A stretch of DNA of 64,000 nt from Opitutaceae bacterium (GTDB taxonomy: Bacteria > Verrucomicrobiota > Verrucomicrobiia > Opitutales > Opitutaceae), in the NCBI GenBank assembly GCA_003151495.1, contig PLXR01000005.1:43851-107850 (forward strand). The letters run 5' to 3'. The notes under the pieces are model-generated. The model searched no databases and was not told where the DNA came from. It saw only the letters and a list, made by a program, of their open reading frames with translations. Shown in pieces: positions 16,324 to 24,881 of the stretch (the first letter of the stretch is position 1; every line of letters begins with the position of its first letter). Both the position numbers and the translations under genes were made by a program.

Positions 16324-16599
16324 TCAGGGGCATTCCGGCAAATTTAGCAGGTTGTTCGGAGGATACCCATCAGCGCGCGTCTTCAGGTATTTCCGCGTGC
16401 CGTGGCTCGCCACTATGACATCCACTGAGACGCCGTTGACGCTGACGTAAAAGGTCCATTTCCCGGATTCAATTCCTTGGATGGCCTCATCCTCAGCAAG
16501 CTTCCACGCTTGGCCGTTAGAAATGCCGCCGATGTTTTTGATGCGCTCGTGGGGATCTCCACGGTCGTGTTTGTTAATGCAACGTACCTGGTGTGACAT
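16324..16599 (-). CDS. DUF3892 domain protein
   Basis: A 91-residue protein matching DUF3892: N-terminal VRCINKHDRGDPHERIKNIGG, then a W-containing helix (QAWKLAEDEAIQGIESGKWTFYV), and the closing DVIVASHGTRKYLKTRADGYPPNNLLNLPEC. The family is widespread in bacteria and integrated elements, often as a single-domain gene, with no known function. It stands between the DUF2188 gene and the YdjM-like gene on the same strand. Confidence 0.85.
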   Translation of the reverse strand: MSHQVRCINKHDRGDPHERIKNIGGISNGQAWKLAEDEAIQGIESGKWTFYVSVNGVSVDVIVASHGTRKYLKTRADGYPPNNLLNLPECP

Positions 16600-16678
16600 G
16601 GTGTATTATGTTTGGGTTTCTTGGTTTCGTTCCTAAAGCCTTATTTGATATGAGTTTTCACCCCTTTTCCTTGGTGAG

Positions 16679-17047
16679 CTAAATTAGCGGCAGCCCACGA
16701 GGCGTAACGGCGTCAGCCGCTAAGTGGGCTATGTAGCAAAAGCACCAATTGCTAGCCGCTGCCCGCGCATCGGGCGCCCAATTCTTGGTGTGTGGTCCGT
16801 GACTCGCGTAGACCGCGGCACCCGCAAAACTCAGGCTGTGAAAGAAATTCCGGTGATGAGGATCTGTTGCAGGCTCCAATAGGTCGGGGGCCAAGGCGAC
16901 CACGCCGCCTGCAAGCGTGAACACGCCGAGTTCACCCCAATCGAAACGCCGCTCGGGATCGGCGAGCATTTGAAGCCCCTGCTTAATAAGGTTGATGCCA
17001 CCACCTACCAATAAGCCGTGGCGAAAATGAGTGGATGCGTTGGCCAT
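16679..17047 (-). CDS. YdjM/DUF457-like membrane metal-dependent hydrolase family protein
   Basis: A 122-residue membrane protein with the family pattern of LexA-regulated YdjM and DUF457 proteins: LAPDLLEPATDPHHRNFFHSL, where Asp and the paired His residues are the putative metal ligands, and the C-terminal YIAHLAADAVTPRGLPLI. Two or three hydrophobic segments are visible. It is shorter than full-length YdjM (about 190 residues). Directly upstream lies a two-half-site operator that matches the palindrome upstream of the element's XRE repressor, so it is probably repressed in the integrated state and induced with the element (inference). Confidence 0.75.
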   Translation of the reverse strand: MANASTHFRHGLLVGGGINLIKQGLQMLADPERRFDWGELGVFTLAGGVVALAPDLLEPATDPHHRNFFHSLSFAGAAVYASHGPHTKNWAPDARAAASNWCFCYIAHLAADAVTPRGLPLI

Positions 17048-17067
17048 AGGAAATTTGTTCCTACACC

Positions 17068-17089
17068 TGTAAGCACACAGTAGCTTACA
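17068..17089. promoter_or_regulatory. operator TGTAAGC-N8-GCTTACA upstream of the YdjM-like gene
   Basis: Two perfect 7-bp inverted half-sites separated by 8 bp, 21 bp upstream of the YdjM-like start codon. The half-site GTAAGC recurs as the uninterrupted palindrome at 18167-18176 in front of the XRE repressor gene, which points to a shared regulator. Confidence 0.7.
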
Positions 17090-17103
17090 CGCAAGAGGAA
17101 AAA

Positions 17104-17802
17104 TCAGAACATCTCCTGCCCGTTCGCGGGCGGGTACATTTCATCTAGGCGGATCTGCGCGACAATTGGATTCACGTCAAAAATCTGAGCCAAGGCCGCA
17201 ATGGCTTCCGCCCGTCGCTTGGGCTGCAGATAATGGCTTCCCGTTACAGAAGTCTTGTCCACGTAAATGGTTGCCGCCTTCACTAGGAGCGGGCGGGGTA
17301 TCAGCAGAGTGCCAATCATCCGGTTGGCCTGATATTCCCACCACCGACCGTCGTAACCCTTTTTTTGCCCAGGCCTGATGTCATTTGCCCGGCATAATAT
17401 TCGACCGTTCCTCAGGTCGGCATTGTCGATCTGAAAATGTCCTTGCTGGGCGTCCTGGAGAAACAAAGTGGCGTGGAGTAGCCCATGTCCGGCCTCGTGG
17501 GCGACGGTAGAACGAAAAAGTTTGTCGGCCGTTTCGGCGGCGAGTTTAGAACTGACGACTATGGTTCGCACAGAGCCATCCTTATTGAACACCGTCGCTC
17601 CAAGGACGTTGTCTCCCAAGTCTTGGTAGTCGACTTGGCACTTGAATCGGTGTTCCACGAACCGATCAATGCGAATGGCCGCAGGCTCAGATGGGAGAAA
17701 TTTGGAATCCCTTAACTCTTGAAGCGCGATCTGATCGAATTCGGTTTCTTCAAACACGAGTCGTTGGCCGAATGCACTGCCCGAAGCTCGTACAACTTTC
17801 AT
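17104..17802 (-). CDS. ImmA/IrrE-family metallopeptidase
   Basis: A 232-residue protein with the zinc-peptidase motif HEAGH in FRSTVAHEAGHGLLHA at about residue 100 and a downstream helix carrying EYQANRMIGTLLIPRPL, where the Glu is the likely third ligand. ImmA-type proteases cleave or inactivate a partner XRE repressor after a damage or quorum signal, switching on excision and replication. Its start overlaps the stop of the XRE gene (ATGA at 17799-17802), so the pair is translated together. The C-terminal substrate region (LAQIFDVNPIVAQIRLDEM) is intact. Confidence 0.88.
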   Translation of the reverse strand: MKVVRASGSAFGQRLVFEETEFDQIALQELRDSKFLPSEPAAIRIDRFVEHRFKCQVDYQDLGDNVLGATVFNKDGSVRTIVVSSKLAAETADKLFRSTVAHEAGHGLLHATLFLQDAQQGHFQIDNADLRNGRILCRANDIRPGQKKGYDGRWWEYQANRMIGTLLIPRPLLVKAATIYVDKTSVTGSHYLQPKRRAEAIAALAQIFDVNPIVAQIRLDEMYPPANGQEMF

Positions 17803-18164
17803 TTCTTCTTTGGATCGTAAAGGCTCCTGAGGGAATTGGCGACATCTTCGGTTGAAACGGCGCCGTCCTTAACGCGATCGACAAGTGTTCGGAAAGCGAA
17901 GCCTAGACTTGGGTTGTTTTCTATCATCTTCTTCATCTCTTGAGCCGCGTCACGGTGATCGAGTTGTTTTAAAAGGGCCACTGGGACCTTCAGTGCTTTA
18001 GAGAGCTTGGCTAGAATTTCATCGGAAGGATAGCGGCGTCCTAATTCGATATCCGAAAGGAACGGAGGAGAAATACCCACCTCCTTCGAAAGTTCTCTTA
18101 GGGAAATGTCCGCAGCTTCGCGGAGTTCACGGAGACGTTCACCCAAGCCCTTTTCATTTGCCAT
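17799..18164 (-). CDS. XRE-family repressor paired with ImmA
   Basis: A 121-residue repressor. Residues 5-65 are a canonical Cro/C1 helix-turn-helix, GERLRELREAADISLRELSKEVGISPPFLSDIELG, with PFLSDIELGRR as the recognition helix. The C-terminal half is helical and probably mediates dimer formation and ImmA recognition. It overlaps the ImmA gene by 4 bp. A perfect palindrome (GTAAGCTTAC) sits 2 bp upstream of the start codon, consistent with autoregulation, and a related operator lies before the YdjM-like gene. Confidence 0.9.
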   Translation of the reverse strand: MANEKGLGERLRELREAADISLRELSKEVGISPPFLSDIELGRRYPSDEILAKLSKALKVPVALLKQLDHRDAAQEMKKMIENNPSLGFAFRTLVDRVKDGAVSTEDVANSLRSLYDPKKK

Positions 18165-18166
18165 GT

Positions 18167-18176
18167 GTAAGCTTAC
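18167..18176. promoter_or_regulatory. palindromic operator GTAAGCTTAC at the XRE repressor start
   Basis: A perfect 10-bp palindrome directly upstream of the repressor start codon at 18164. It uses the same half-site (GTAAGC) as the gapped operator at 17068-17089. Confidence 0.65.
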
Positions 18177-18453
18177 TTCGGCTGATTGATCGATGTCAAC
18201 GGGACCGTGAATGGCTGGACGAGTGGTGTACGGGTATTTCGGTCAGGGTTAGGAAATGCCCGGGGCCAAGGACCCCGCCCTATGACCCTCCGGGCAAGGA
18301 GACCGCCCTAGAAGGCCCGGACGCACCGGGGCAGCCCATCTACCCAACGTAGGGCGTCAAAACATCCGGATTGGGCCCAGAAACAGCAGGAAAGGGCATC
18401 CGGATATGTTTGATGAGCACCGGATTGCCACCTTCACGCCCATTTCAAACGAC
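18177..18453. other. intergenic region with a split ATCCGGAT palindrome pair
   Basis: No gene is convincing here. ATCCGGAT, itself a palindrome, appears at about 18364 and again at about 18398. The flanks AAACAT and ATGTTT make a loose inverted repeat about 50 bp across. It may hold a promoter for the repressor operon or further operators. Confidence 0.3.
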
Positions 18454-18558
18454 CTACTCGGCTTTGAACCTGCAGCCGCAGTGCTTGCACACCCGAGCAT
18501 CCAGCAGCACGAACTCCGAGCAATCCGGGCAAACCTTGTGCGTCTGCGGGGAGTAAAG
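18454..18558 (-). pseudogene. zinc-ribbon C-terminal remnant
   Basis: The last 35 residues of an open frame contain VCPDCSEFVLLDARVCKHCG, two CxxC knuckles typical of a C-terminal zinc ribbon. The frame upstream (toward 18663) overlaps the end of the methyltransferase gene, is not convincing, and offers no sensible start. This is therefore probably the 3' stub of a gene whose body was lost, although a very short ribbon protein with a non-ATG start is possible. Confidence 0.45.
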
Positions 18559-18586
18559 TGACGCCAACAACGAAATCTGAAGTCTG

Positions 18587-19558
18587 CTAGGAGGGCGGAC
18601 GATCCAGTTCACCTGGAGGATAATTCTCCCGCGACGCGACATTAAGTTCCACTGGCCAGGCAAGAGAGGTTTCCGCGATCTTTCTTACGATGGATGCTGA
18701 GCCCAAGTAGGCCGGTGAATCGGGGAGCGAGTAAGTCGCCGGATTTGAATGTATAGCGTGAATTCGAGATGGCTCGCCGCATACGGCCTCCTGAACCTCA
18801 AAGCCCGACGCCGCGTTAAAGATCGTTCGCCACGAATTGGTAGAGAAACGCCAGAAATCCCATGGCTCCTCATGCAACGGCCACGTTTGATGAGAGCTAT
18901 TGAAAACGAATCCACCGGGTCTCAGAACTTTGTTTAGCTCCAATGCAACCTTCCACGGCATCGCTAGGTGTTCAAAAACCGACCTAGAAAATGCGGCTAC
19001 AAAACGGTGACGCCCGAAAAGGGCTTCGAGCTCATGAGCGTCGCCCACCAAGTCGACATTTGGTCCGGGCAAAATATCCATACCAACATACTCAAGTTGC
19101 TGGGGGATAAACGACCGGTACGTAATCGCAGAACGCGCCCGCGAACCGATCTCTAATACAACTCCCGCCTTCAACGTTCTGAGCTGGTCCACAAAATGAT
19201 CCCAACAGGCGAAATAAGGATCGCCGCGGCACGCATTCTCAAGGGCCGACCCACTTTCAAACGTCCTCCCTTTCTCAAAGGTGAAACGCAATGTAAAATC
19301 TCGGCCAAGGGCCCCCACTGGAACCGTCAACCATTCATCAAATCGACAATGTGTCGCGTTCGGGTCGATACTCCCTGCGACATCCGGACTCGCCTGCCCA
19401 AAGCTGACTAGCTGCATAACAGTCGTTTGGGTCGAAAAGACCACATCGACTCTAACAATTGGTGAGGAGCTATCGAAACACCATCCACGCACGCGAAGTC
19501 GTTCAAAATACGCCGAACATTCATCGATTTTCCATTGGAGCGACATTGATTGGGGCAT
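18587..19558 (-). CDS. class I SAM-dependent methyltransferase with N-terminal beta domain
   Basis: A 323-residue protein. Residues about 1-110 form a beta-rich domain (ECSAYFERLRVRGWCFDS and FTLRFTFEKGRTF), like domains found in sugar- or glycan-linked methyltransferases. Residues about 125-290 form a class I fold: motif I VVLEIGSRARSA (degenerate, ExGSR for ExGxG), then VDLVGDAHEL, then FVAAFSRSVFEHLAMP and VLRPGGFVF. It matches the group that modifies surface polysaccharide. It is low in GC compared with the chromosome and stands beside the secreted repeat protein gene, suggesting surface-modifying cargo. Substrate unknown. Confidence 0.8.
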   Translation of the reverse strand: MPQSMSLQWKIDECSAYFERLRVRGWCFDSSSPIVRVDVVFSTQTTVMQLVSFGQASPDVAGSIDPNATHCRFDEWLTVPVGALGRDFTLRFTFEKGRTFESGSALENACRGDPYFACWDHFVDQLRTLKAGVVLEIGSRARSAITYRSFIPQQLEYVGMDILPGPNVDLVGDAHELEALFGRHRFVAAFSRSVFEHLAMPWKVALELNKVLRPGGFVFNSSHQTWPLHEEPWDFWRFSTNSWRTIFNAASGFEVQEAVCGEPSRIHAIHSNPATYSLPDSPAYLGSASIVRKIAETSLAWPVELNVASRENYPPGELDRPPS

Positions 19559-19726
19559 TCACTACCACCTACGCACCAAGAAAGGCAAACTCCAGAACAT
19601 TGTGATTCGATATCGGCGTCCAGCCGCCCTAGAGGTTCCGACTGGTCGACGACAAAACGTGCCCTTGCGCCTCGGCCGATGAATTGGGCCGCTCCCAATT
19701 CCTCTCGCTCGGTATTCACCCGCCGC

Positions 19727-22447
19727 TTATGGCGAAGCGACGTTATAGTAGAGCTGCGACTGGTAAATATTATCAACGGGCATCCCGTTGTCGTTGGACG
19801 TCGCATAGACCGAATAGATACCAAAACCTGGCGGGATGAATCCGCTTTCATTGCGAAGCAGGCATGGATTGCTCTTAAAATTCATGCCGCTAGAAGCAGG
19901 GTTCACTTGGACGAGAGTCCACGTTCCGGTTGTTATATTTGCCGCAGGAATTTTGTAGATATCTATTTGGTCGCTGCCAATTGATTCGGAATACACTACG
20001 TAATAGTTCCCATTATCGGAGTCGTACGCAACATATGGCATACTTCCCAAACCGCCCACTTGTGAGAGGAAATTTGGTAGTCCTGCAGTCGACACCAGGG
20101 TCGGAGAGTTTGTCCAGTTAATGCCGTCGGCAGAGGTAGTCATGTAGAAAAGACCTTGCTGGCTGTCGGGAACGTCGAGGTAGAACATCACGTAGCTTGT
20201 TCCCGACGTTCGAATTACCGAAGATGCCATGGCACCTATGTTCGCAGTCATCGGAGGGGCAAAGGTATTTTTGCTAAATACCACCGCCGTATTGTTGTAC
20301 CAATTTAGACCATCATTAGAGAATGCGACGGCAATGTCGTTTGGGCCTGGAGGATTCGTAGGCCGCTCAGTATAATACATAGCGTACGAATAGCCGTTGT
20401 TGAATGTGGCTTTGATTACGCATGGATTTGACATCATGTTGGCCCCGTGCGCATTGACGGTCAAAACTGTCTGATGTGGCGCACCCAGCAAAGGCCATGA
20501 CGAATGAACAATTGTGTCTCCCGCCCCACTTACGTTTTCAGAAGTCCACCAGCATTCCGAGGTATTGGCCGCGGTATTCCATAGCCAACTTGGACCATAA
20601 TTGTATGTGAGCGGAATCACCGCCAAGACTGACGGAAGAATAGAGGTTGATGGGAAAACAGTTGTTGAAGCTGAAACAGATGCGGTGCCGTTTGCCGTGT
20701 CCCAAACAGTCGCCTTGAGATAGAGAGTTGATGCATTGCTCAGCTCAATTGGCGCTCCGGCTTGATCACCGCTGCTGTAGGGTGGGACACCGCTATTGTT
20801 CGGAGAACTATTGGTCGCGAGCACAGTCCAGTTGGAATTGTCCCACGAATACCACTCCGTGATAGTCTTCATGTTGTTGGTGCCTTTGTTCGCTATGGCG
20901 CTGGCAAATATGGTGCTTCCTTGATTTCCGTTGGGAGGTACGCCGGAAAAAAGAATGGTTAACCCATTCGTTTGAGTCGGGGACGGGGTCGGTGTCGGGG
21001 ACGGAGTTGGACTAGGTGTCGGCGTTTGAGTAGGCGAAGGTGTGGGGCTCGGCGTCGGCGTTGGAGCGCTCGTTGGCGTTGGGGTCGGGGTCGGCTGCGA
21101 AACCGAATACGAAATGATTACGATGCCACTGCCGCCATTTCCGCCGTTTCCAGAGGCATTTGTTCCACCACCGCCACCACCACCCGTGTTGGCAGCACCC
21201 GATGTTCCTGCTCCAGAGCCCGATCCAGCACCGCCTCCCCCTAAGCCTCCTGCGCCACCCGTACCCGGAAGATAGACTCCGCCACCACCACCGCCGCCAT
21301 AGCTTGCTGACGTTCCACTGATTGAACTTGTATAGCCTGCGCCGCCCGCGGCACCCGTGCTGCCTGCGGCGGAATTTCCGCCGGGAGCGATGGCACCGCC
21401 TCCACCTGCGCTGGGATAGGGATAGGCTTCGGAAACAATATTGCCACCGGCATTTCCCTGTGTGGTTGTCGGCAATCCTCCGGTATAGGCGGCGCCACCG
21501 CCCGCGGCACCGCCGCCCGAGCCGCCGGGCGAGCCGCCCTGGACGCCGTTGTACGAACCGCTTCCGCCTCCGCCGATAGCGATCAGGGTGCCAAATACGG
21601 AATTGCCTCCATTGGAACTAGTACCCGTACTGGCAAGGGCACCCGCACCTCCTGCGCCAACCGTTACGGTGATAGGAACCCCGGGTGTAACCACATACGT
21701 CGATTTTCCAAGGTCATAGGCGGAAATCACGCCGCCACCGCCACCACCGCCACCCGCGGCGCCGCCACCGCCAGCCACAATCAGGACGTTGACGGCTGTG
21801 ACATTCGAAGGTGGTGTCCATTGTTCACTGCTCGTCACAAGAACAACCGTCCGTTGGACGGGCGTAGGGCTGGGTGAGGGTGTCGGAGTCGGGCTTGTTG
21901 TGGGTGTCGGAGTCGGGCTTGTTGTGGGGCTCGGTGTCGGACTATGTGTAGGGCTGGGAGTGGGTGTGGGGCTCGGAGTCGGACTATGTGTAGGGCTGGG
22001 AGTGGGTGTGGGGCTCGGAGTCGGCGTAGGTGTCGGCCCACCTGAAATGGTCATCGTCACCGTGTACCAGGTCAGACCCATACTATTTGACGCTCCAAAT
22101 TGAGGAGAATACGTTCCAGCGGCTGACGGTGTACCGGAAACCTGTTGGTTGCCCGAATTCCAACTCAGCCCCGGCGGCAAGGTCCCCTGTTCGGCATAGC
22201 TCGACGGGTTTCCGGATTGTCCGCCATTATTGAAAGTCGCCGTGTACGAAAACACTGTACCGACAGAGCCCGATACTGAAGAAGGACTCGTAAGAACCGG
22301 TGGAGTCGTTGCAGAAGCTGGTAGCGCAAGAAAGGATAGTGCCGAAAATGCGCACAACCTCACGGACTTTAAAAATGCCGCACCCAGAATATTTGTGTTC
22401 CTCACTTTGGAAGTGACACTGGAATTCGAGACCCCGTCGGCGTGCAA
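19727..22447 (-). CDS. large secreted protein: Ig-like domain, PT linkers, glycine-rich domain, beta-propeller-like C-terminus
   Basis: A 906-residue secreted protein. A signal peptide is visible at about residues 25-46 ([15 protein letters not shown]). A putative Ig/cadherin-like domain follows at about 50-135, with [24 protein letters not shown]. Pro-Thr-Ser repeats (about 137-195) form a rigid linker. A glycine-rich domain (about 200-455) begins [12 protein letters not shown] and ends GIVIISYSV, as in tail-fibre and adhesion proteins. A second PT linker is followed by a C-terminal region (about 600-906) with repeated [15 protein letters not shown] and [15 protein letters not shown] units, as in five-bladed propellers of GH43/sialidase-like proteins. 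Catalytic residues are not evident. Likely a surface glycan-binding or degrading protein carried as element cargo. Confidence 0.82.
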   Translation of the reverse strand: MHADGVSNSSVTSKVRNTNILGAAFLKSVRLCAFSALSFLALPASATTPPVLTSPSSVSGSVGTVFSYTATFNNGGQSGNPSSYAEQGTLPPGLSWNSGNQQVSGTPSAAGTYSPQFGASNSMGLTWYTVTMTISGGPTPTPTPSPTPTPSPTHSPTPSPTPTPSPTHSPTPSPTTSPTPTPTTSPTPTPSPSPTPVQRTVVLVTSSEQWTPPSNVTAVNVLIVAGGGGAAGGGGGGGGVISAYDLGKSTYVVTPGVPITVTVGAGGAGALASTGTSSNGGNSVFGTLIAIGGGGSGSYNGVQGGSPGGSGGGAAGGGAAYTGGLPTTTQGNAGGNIVSEAYPYPSAGGGGAIAPGGNSAAGSTGAAGGAGYTSSISGTSASYGGGGGGGVYLPGTGGAGGLGGGGAGSGSGAGTSGAANTGGGGGGGTNASGNGGNGGSGIVIISYSVSQPTPTPTPTSAPTPTPSPTPSPTQTPTPSPTPSPTPTPSPTQTNGLTILFSGVPPNGNQGSTIFASAIANKGTNNMKTITEWYSWDNSNWTVLATNSSPNNSGVPPYSSGDQAGAPIELSNASTLYLKATVWDTANGTASVSASTTVFPSTSILPSVLAVIPLTYNYGPSWLWNTAANTSECWWTSENVSGAGDTIVHSSWPLLGAPHQTVLTVNAHGANMMSNPCVIKATFNNGYSYAMYYTERPTNPPGPNDIAVAFSNDGLNWYNNTAVVFSKNTFAPPMTANIGAMASSVIRTSGTSYVMFYLDVPDSQQGLFYMTTSADGINWTNSPTLVSTAGLPNFLSQVGGLGSMPYVAYDSDNGNYYVVYSESIGSDQIDIYKIPAANITTGTWTLVQVNPASSGMNFKSNPCLLRNESGFIPPGFGIYSVYATSNDNGMPVDNIYQSQLYYNVASP

Positions 22448-22464
22448 ATACAGAAACTACGTGA

Positions 22465-23087
22465 ATTTACGGTGCTCTCATACTCGCCCCGGCCTTGTCG
22501 GTCGCAGCTCAGGACAAGGGAGGAACAGCCACGAAGGCAAAGACCCAACTCGGGGCCTTTGCCGCGACAGCGGGGGCAACGCGGCCCATCCCGATATCAT
22601 CGCCCGGGTGGACGCCGAACAGACGGAGATATGGGCAAGGGACTTCCCATTCCGCAGGTCAGTCGACCGGCCGCCGACGTCCCAGGATCTTTACGACAAG
22701 GCTAAAAAGGAGGCGGACGGAAAAAAGCTTTCCGAAACCGAACAGCGGATAGCAGAGCTCGATGCCAGGCTCGCAAAGCTCGAGGGCCCCCATGCGCCTC
22801 CAACGCAGCCGACGACCCAGGGCCCTTCCGCTCAGGCGCAAGCGATCACCAAGCATGAACCGTTGCCGAAAACCCGGCCGGATACGGTCCTGACCCGAGT
22901 CCTACCAGACGAACAGCGAAGCATCAAGTTCGCGAAAGAGCGCCTCGCAGAGGTACTTCGCTGTCCACTTCCGGTTAAAGAATCCCATCTAAGCAAAACT
23001 CGCTCCGTCGCAGTCCTAACGCAATCCGCTTCGCGCAGGTCAAATGACCAAAACCTCGGCAAGATTAAATTCCGGCCTCTTTCCTAG
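22465..23087 (+). pseudogene. frameshifted remnant of a secreted coiled-coil protein
   Basis: Two plus-strand frames look like parts of one lost gene. From 22465 one frame reads ALILAPALSVAAQDKGGTAT, which resembles the end of a signal peptide and the mature start. From about 22600 the +1/-1 frame reads ARVDAEQTEIWARDFPF and then a coiled coil (KKLSETEQRIAELDARLAKLEG) with a Pro/Gln-rich tail, ending at 23087. An in-frame stop at 22462 leaves no start codon for the first part. GC is higher than in the adjacent secreted-protein gene. The reconstruction is tentative. Confidence 0.35.
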
Positions 23088-23289
23088 CGGCGATCCTATT
23101 CGGAACTTCAACGACGCAATCAAGCGCAGCGTTTAGCTTCCCCAGGTACCCATTTGGCACGACAAGCTCTTTGCCATCAACCGTGACCACCCGGCCTTGG
23201 GCTCCGTCGCCTGTAAAATAGATCTCCACAACATTATCGAGGTTCACGAACTCGTTATCATTAATCTGAATGAAATACGGCTTATTCAT
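23065..23289 (-). CDS. small hypothetical protein
   Basis: A 74-residue acidic/basic balanced protein starting MNKPYFIQINDNEFVNLDNVVEIYF. The pattern of a strand, FVNLDNVVEI, then VVTVDGKELVVPNGYLGKL is typical of small beta-rich single-domain proteins used as phage or element accessory proteins. No family name can be given. It is lower in GC than the chromosome and overlaps the end of the candidate pseudogene on the other strand. Confidence 0.55.
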   Translation of the reverse strand: MNKPYFIQINDNEFVNLDNVVEIYFTGDGAQGRVVTVDGKELVVPNGYLGKLNAALDCVVEVPNRIAARKEAGI

Positions 23290-23340
23290 TTAACGAACCT
23301 ACGCGGTTCACTTAGACTCGTCCAGCTAAGAGTCCTGCAC

Positions 23341-23733
23341 CTAAAGTTTTTGGAGAATGAAATGGAGCAATTTGACGTATCCGATCACGCAGACCCCCGA
23401 TTTACCCCAAAAGAAACAAAGTGAAGGCCAGTTAAAGTAGCGCGGCACCTTAAACTCGTGCTCGGGCTCGTACCCCTGTTTCTCCTTCGAACGACCGACC
23501 GCACTCCAAAGTGCCGTAGAAAAGGAATAGTGGACCAAATCCAGAGCCAACGCCCCGACGAAGCAAAACATCGAACCCAGCAACTCCGGCAAAACGCCTA
23601 GGTTACCGTTAGACGGGGAATTGCTACGGAAAATCCATATCACCGCAATGCCCGAGAACGACAGCTGTCGAACAACGTCTCCTAGTTTCGAGGAGAGCGC
23701 GTCATAGTCGTCCCTGACAGACTTTAAGTTCAA
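23341..23733 (-). CDS. small polytopic membrane protein
   Basis: A 130-residue protein with about three membrane segments: LSFSGIAVIWIFRS, LLGSMFCFVGALALDLVHYSF, and a C-terminal SLCFFWGKSGVCVIGYVKLL. The N-terminal DYDALSSKLGDVVRQLSF helix and the order of helices recall a widespread uncharacterised family of short membrane proteins found alone or next to small soluble partners in mobile DNA. Its start overlaps the stop of the preceding small gene (ATGA at 23730-23733). It could be an effector or exclusion protein of the element, which is speculation. Confidence 0.65.
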   Translation of the reverse strand: MNLKSVRDDYDALSSKLGDVVRQLSFSGIAVIWIFRSNSPSNGNLGVLPELLGSMFCFVGALALDLVHYSFSTALWSAVGRSKEKQGYEPEHEFKVPRYFNWPSLCFFWGKSGVCVIGYVKLLHFILQKL

Positions 23734-23927
23734 CCTTTCCTATTCTCCGGCCCCTTTGGGCCGGTGCTTCCCGTAGCGTCCTTAGCCGATTTATTGCTGA
23801 AATTCTCCTTTGCCTCATTAGTTCGGAACTTGCCGCGGACCTCCACGCCCTCGTTCGTCAATGTCCGAGGCGGAGGTGTCGGAGCGGTTGACTGATGTTT
23901 TGGGGCCGGTTTCTTGTCGTTGCTCAT
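23730..23927 (-). CDS. small disordered charged protein coupled to the membrane protein
   Basis: A 65-residue protein (ATG at 23927 preferred; an in-frame ATG at 23960 adds 11 residues). It is polar and Pro/Lys-rich (MSNDKKPAPKHQSTAPTPPP), with no hydrophobic core and a Lys/Gly-rich end. Translational coupling to the membrane protein through ATGA indicates a two-gene unit. No family is recognised. Confidence 0.45.
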   Translation of the reverse strand: MSNDKKPAPKHQSTAPTPPPRTLTNEGVEVRGKFRTNEAKENFSNKSAKDATGSTGPKGPENRKG

Positions 23928-24058
23928 ATTGTTTTGAGGCCAAATCTTTCCGTTCGACAACGAACCTGTCGCTTTCGAGTTACGCAGTCACGGAGTTTGC
24001 CTACGTCATTTCACGTAGCCGATACCGTGTCGATCGGGACTGACAGCGCCGATACCCC

Positions 24059-24340
24059 TCACCCACGGCGACCTAAAGGGACGTCGTCACCGCCTAGCCG
24101 CTTCGGCAGTAGATCGTTGACCGTCACTCCCAATACCCGCGCGAGCAGCACCACCTCAAAGTCGGCTACCCACCTGCGCTTTAGTTCGATATTGGCAACG
24201 GTATCCCGCGTCACATCCCATCCGGCCACCTGGCACTTTGCGGCTAGCACCGACTGGGACCACGCGAGTTTGTAGCGCAAGATCCTAACACGGTGACCGA
24301 TCACGTTTAGAAGGCGCTGGGAGCGTGTTGGTTTCAACAC
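24059..24340 (-). CDS. XRE-family regulator (second repressor of the element)
   Basis: A 93-residue regulator, GTG start at 24340. The helix-turn-helix covers about residues 12-70: NVIGHRVRILRYKLAWSQSVLAAKCQVAGWDVTRDTVANIE, followed by VLLARVLGVTVNDLLPK, the layout of short single-domain XRE proteins. A perfect inverted repeat (GCGTGTTG-N4-CAACACGC) covers the start codon itself, and a second with the same GTGTT half-site lies about 30 bp upstream, which strongly suggests autorepression. It diverges from the plus-strand gene at 24428, so it may control both directions. Confidence 0.82.
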   Translation of the reverse strand: MLKPTRSQRLLNVIGHRVRILRYKLAWSQSVLAAKCQVAGWDVTRDTVANIELKRRWVADFEVVLLARVLGVTVNDLLPKRLGGDDVPLGRRG

Positions 24341-24342
24341 GC
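24323..24342. promoter_or_regulatory. operator GCGTGTTG-N4-CAACACGC
   Basis: A perfect 8-bp inverted repeat overlapping the GTG start codon of the second XRE gene. Binding here would block translation start or promoter escape. Confidence 0.65.
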
Positions 24343-24369
24343 CATACTAATATTTCCGACTCGCGTCGT

Positions 24370-24387
24370 TGTGTTGACTCAAACACA
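24370..24387. promoter_or_regulatory. operator TGTGTT-N6-AACACA
   Basis: A perfect 6-bp inverted repeat sharing the GTGTT/AACAC half-site with the copy at 24323-24342, in the divergent region between the XRE gene and the gene starting at 24428. Confidence 0.55.
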
Positions 24388-24427
24388 CCTTTTCTCGGCA
24401 GCCTATTACGACGCCTCTTCTTAGCCC

Positions 24428-24793
24428 ATGAAAGGTTACAGTTCCCCGCCGAGCACCGCCCTAGATCCTAACAACAAGAAGTCGGGGCAGCTCGGCTGTT
24501 TGATAATCATCCTGATTGGGCTGATTTCCCTATTCTTTTTCCCCAGCAAGCACCACGAGTTATCGCAATTTGATGCGGACTACACAGCTGTGCATTGGTT
24601 GAAAGCCAACTACCTTAGAGATCCAGACTCCTATGAAGAGATCCGGTCGGAGTTCAACGGAAGTGAGACCGCCGGATATACATTGAGACTCTGGTTCCGC
24701 GCGAAGAACGGTGTTGGCGGCTATGAGCAGGGGCACGCTGTTTTTCAGTTTGATGGGAATGGGAAACTGACCTCCGCTCTGCCATCGGGGTGA
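24428..24793 (+). CDS. membrane-anchored hypothetical protein
   Basis: A 121-residue protein with one membrane helix (GCLIIILIGLISLFFFP, about residues 23-40) and a soluble C-terminal domain beginning AVHWLKANYLRDPDSYEEIRSEF and containing LRLWFRAKNGVGGYEQGHAVFQF. The DPDSYE...RAKNGVGG pattern is shared by small uncharacterised envelope proteins in many bacteria. It is transcribed divergently from the second XRE gene across two operators, so it may be controlled by that repressor. Function unknown. Confidence 0.65.
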   Translation: MKGYSSPPSTALDPNNKKSGQLGCLIIILIGLISLFFFPSKHHELSQFDADYTAVHWLKANYLRDPDSYEEIRSEFNGSETAGYTLRLWFRAKNGVGGYEQGHAVFQFDGNGKLTSALPSG

Positions 24794-24881
24794 CGATCGG
24801 TCGGTTCATCTTTGGACCGAGGACACTTATTGACTCTGCACCCGGCCCTCAGCGGGCTATAAGAGGGGGCTTCACCACGGG

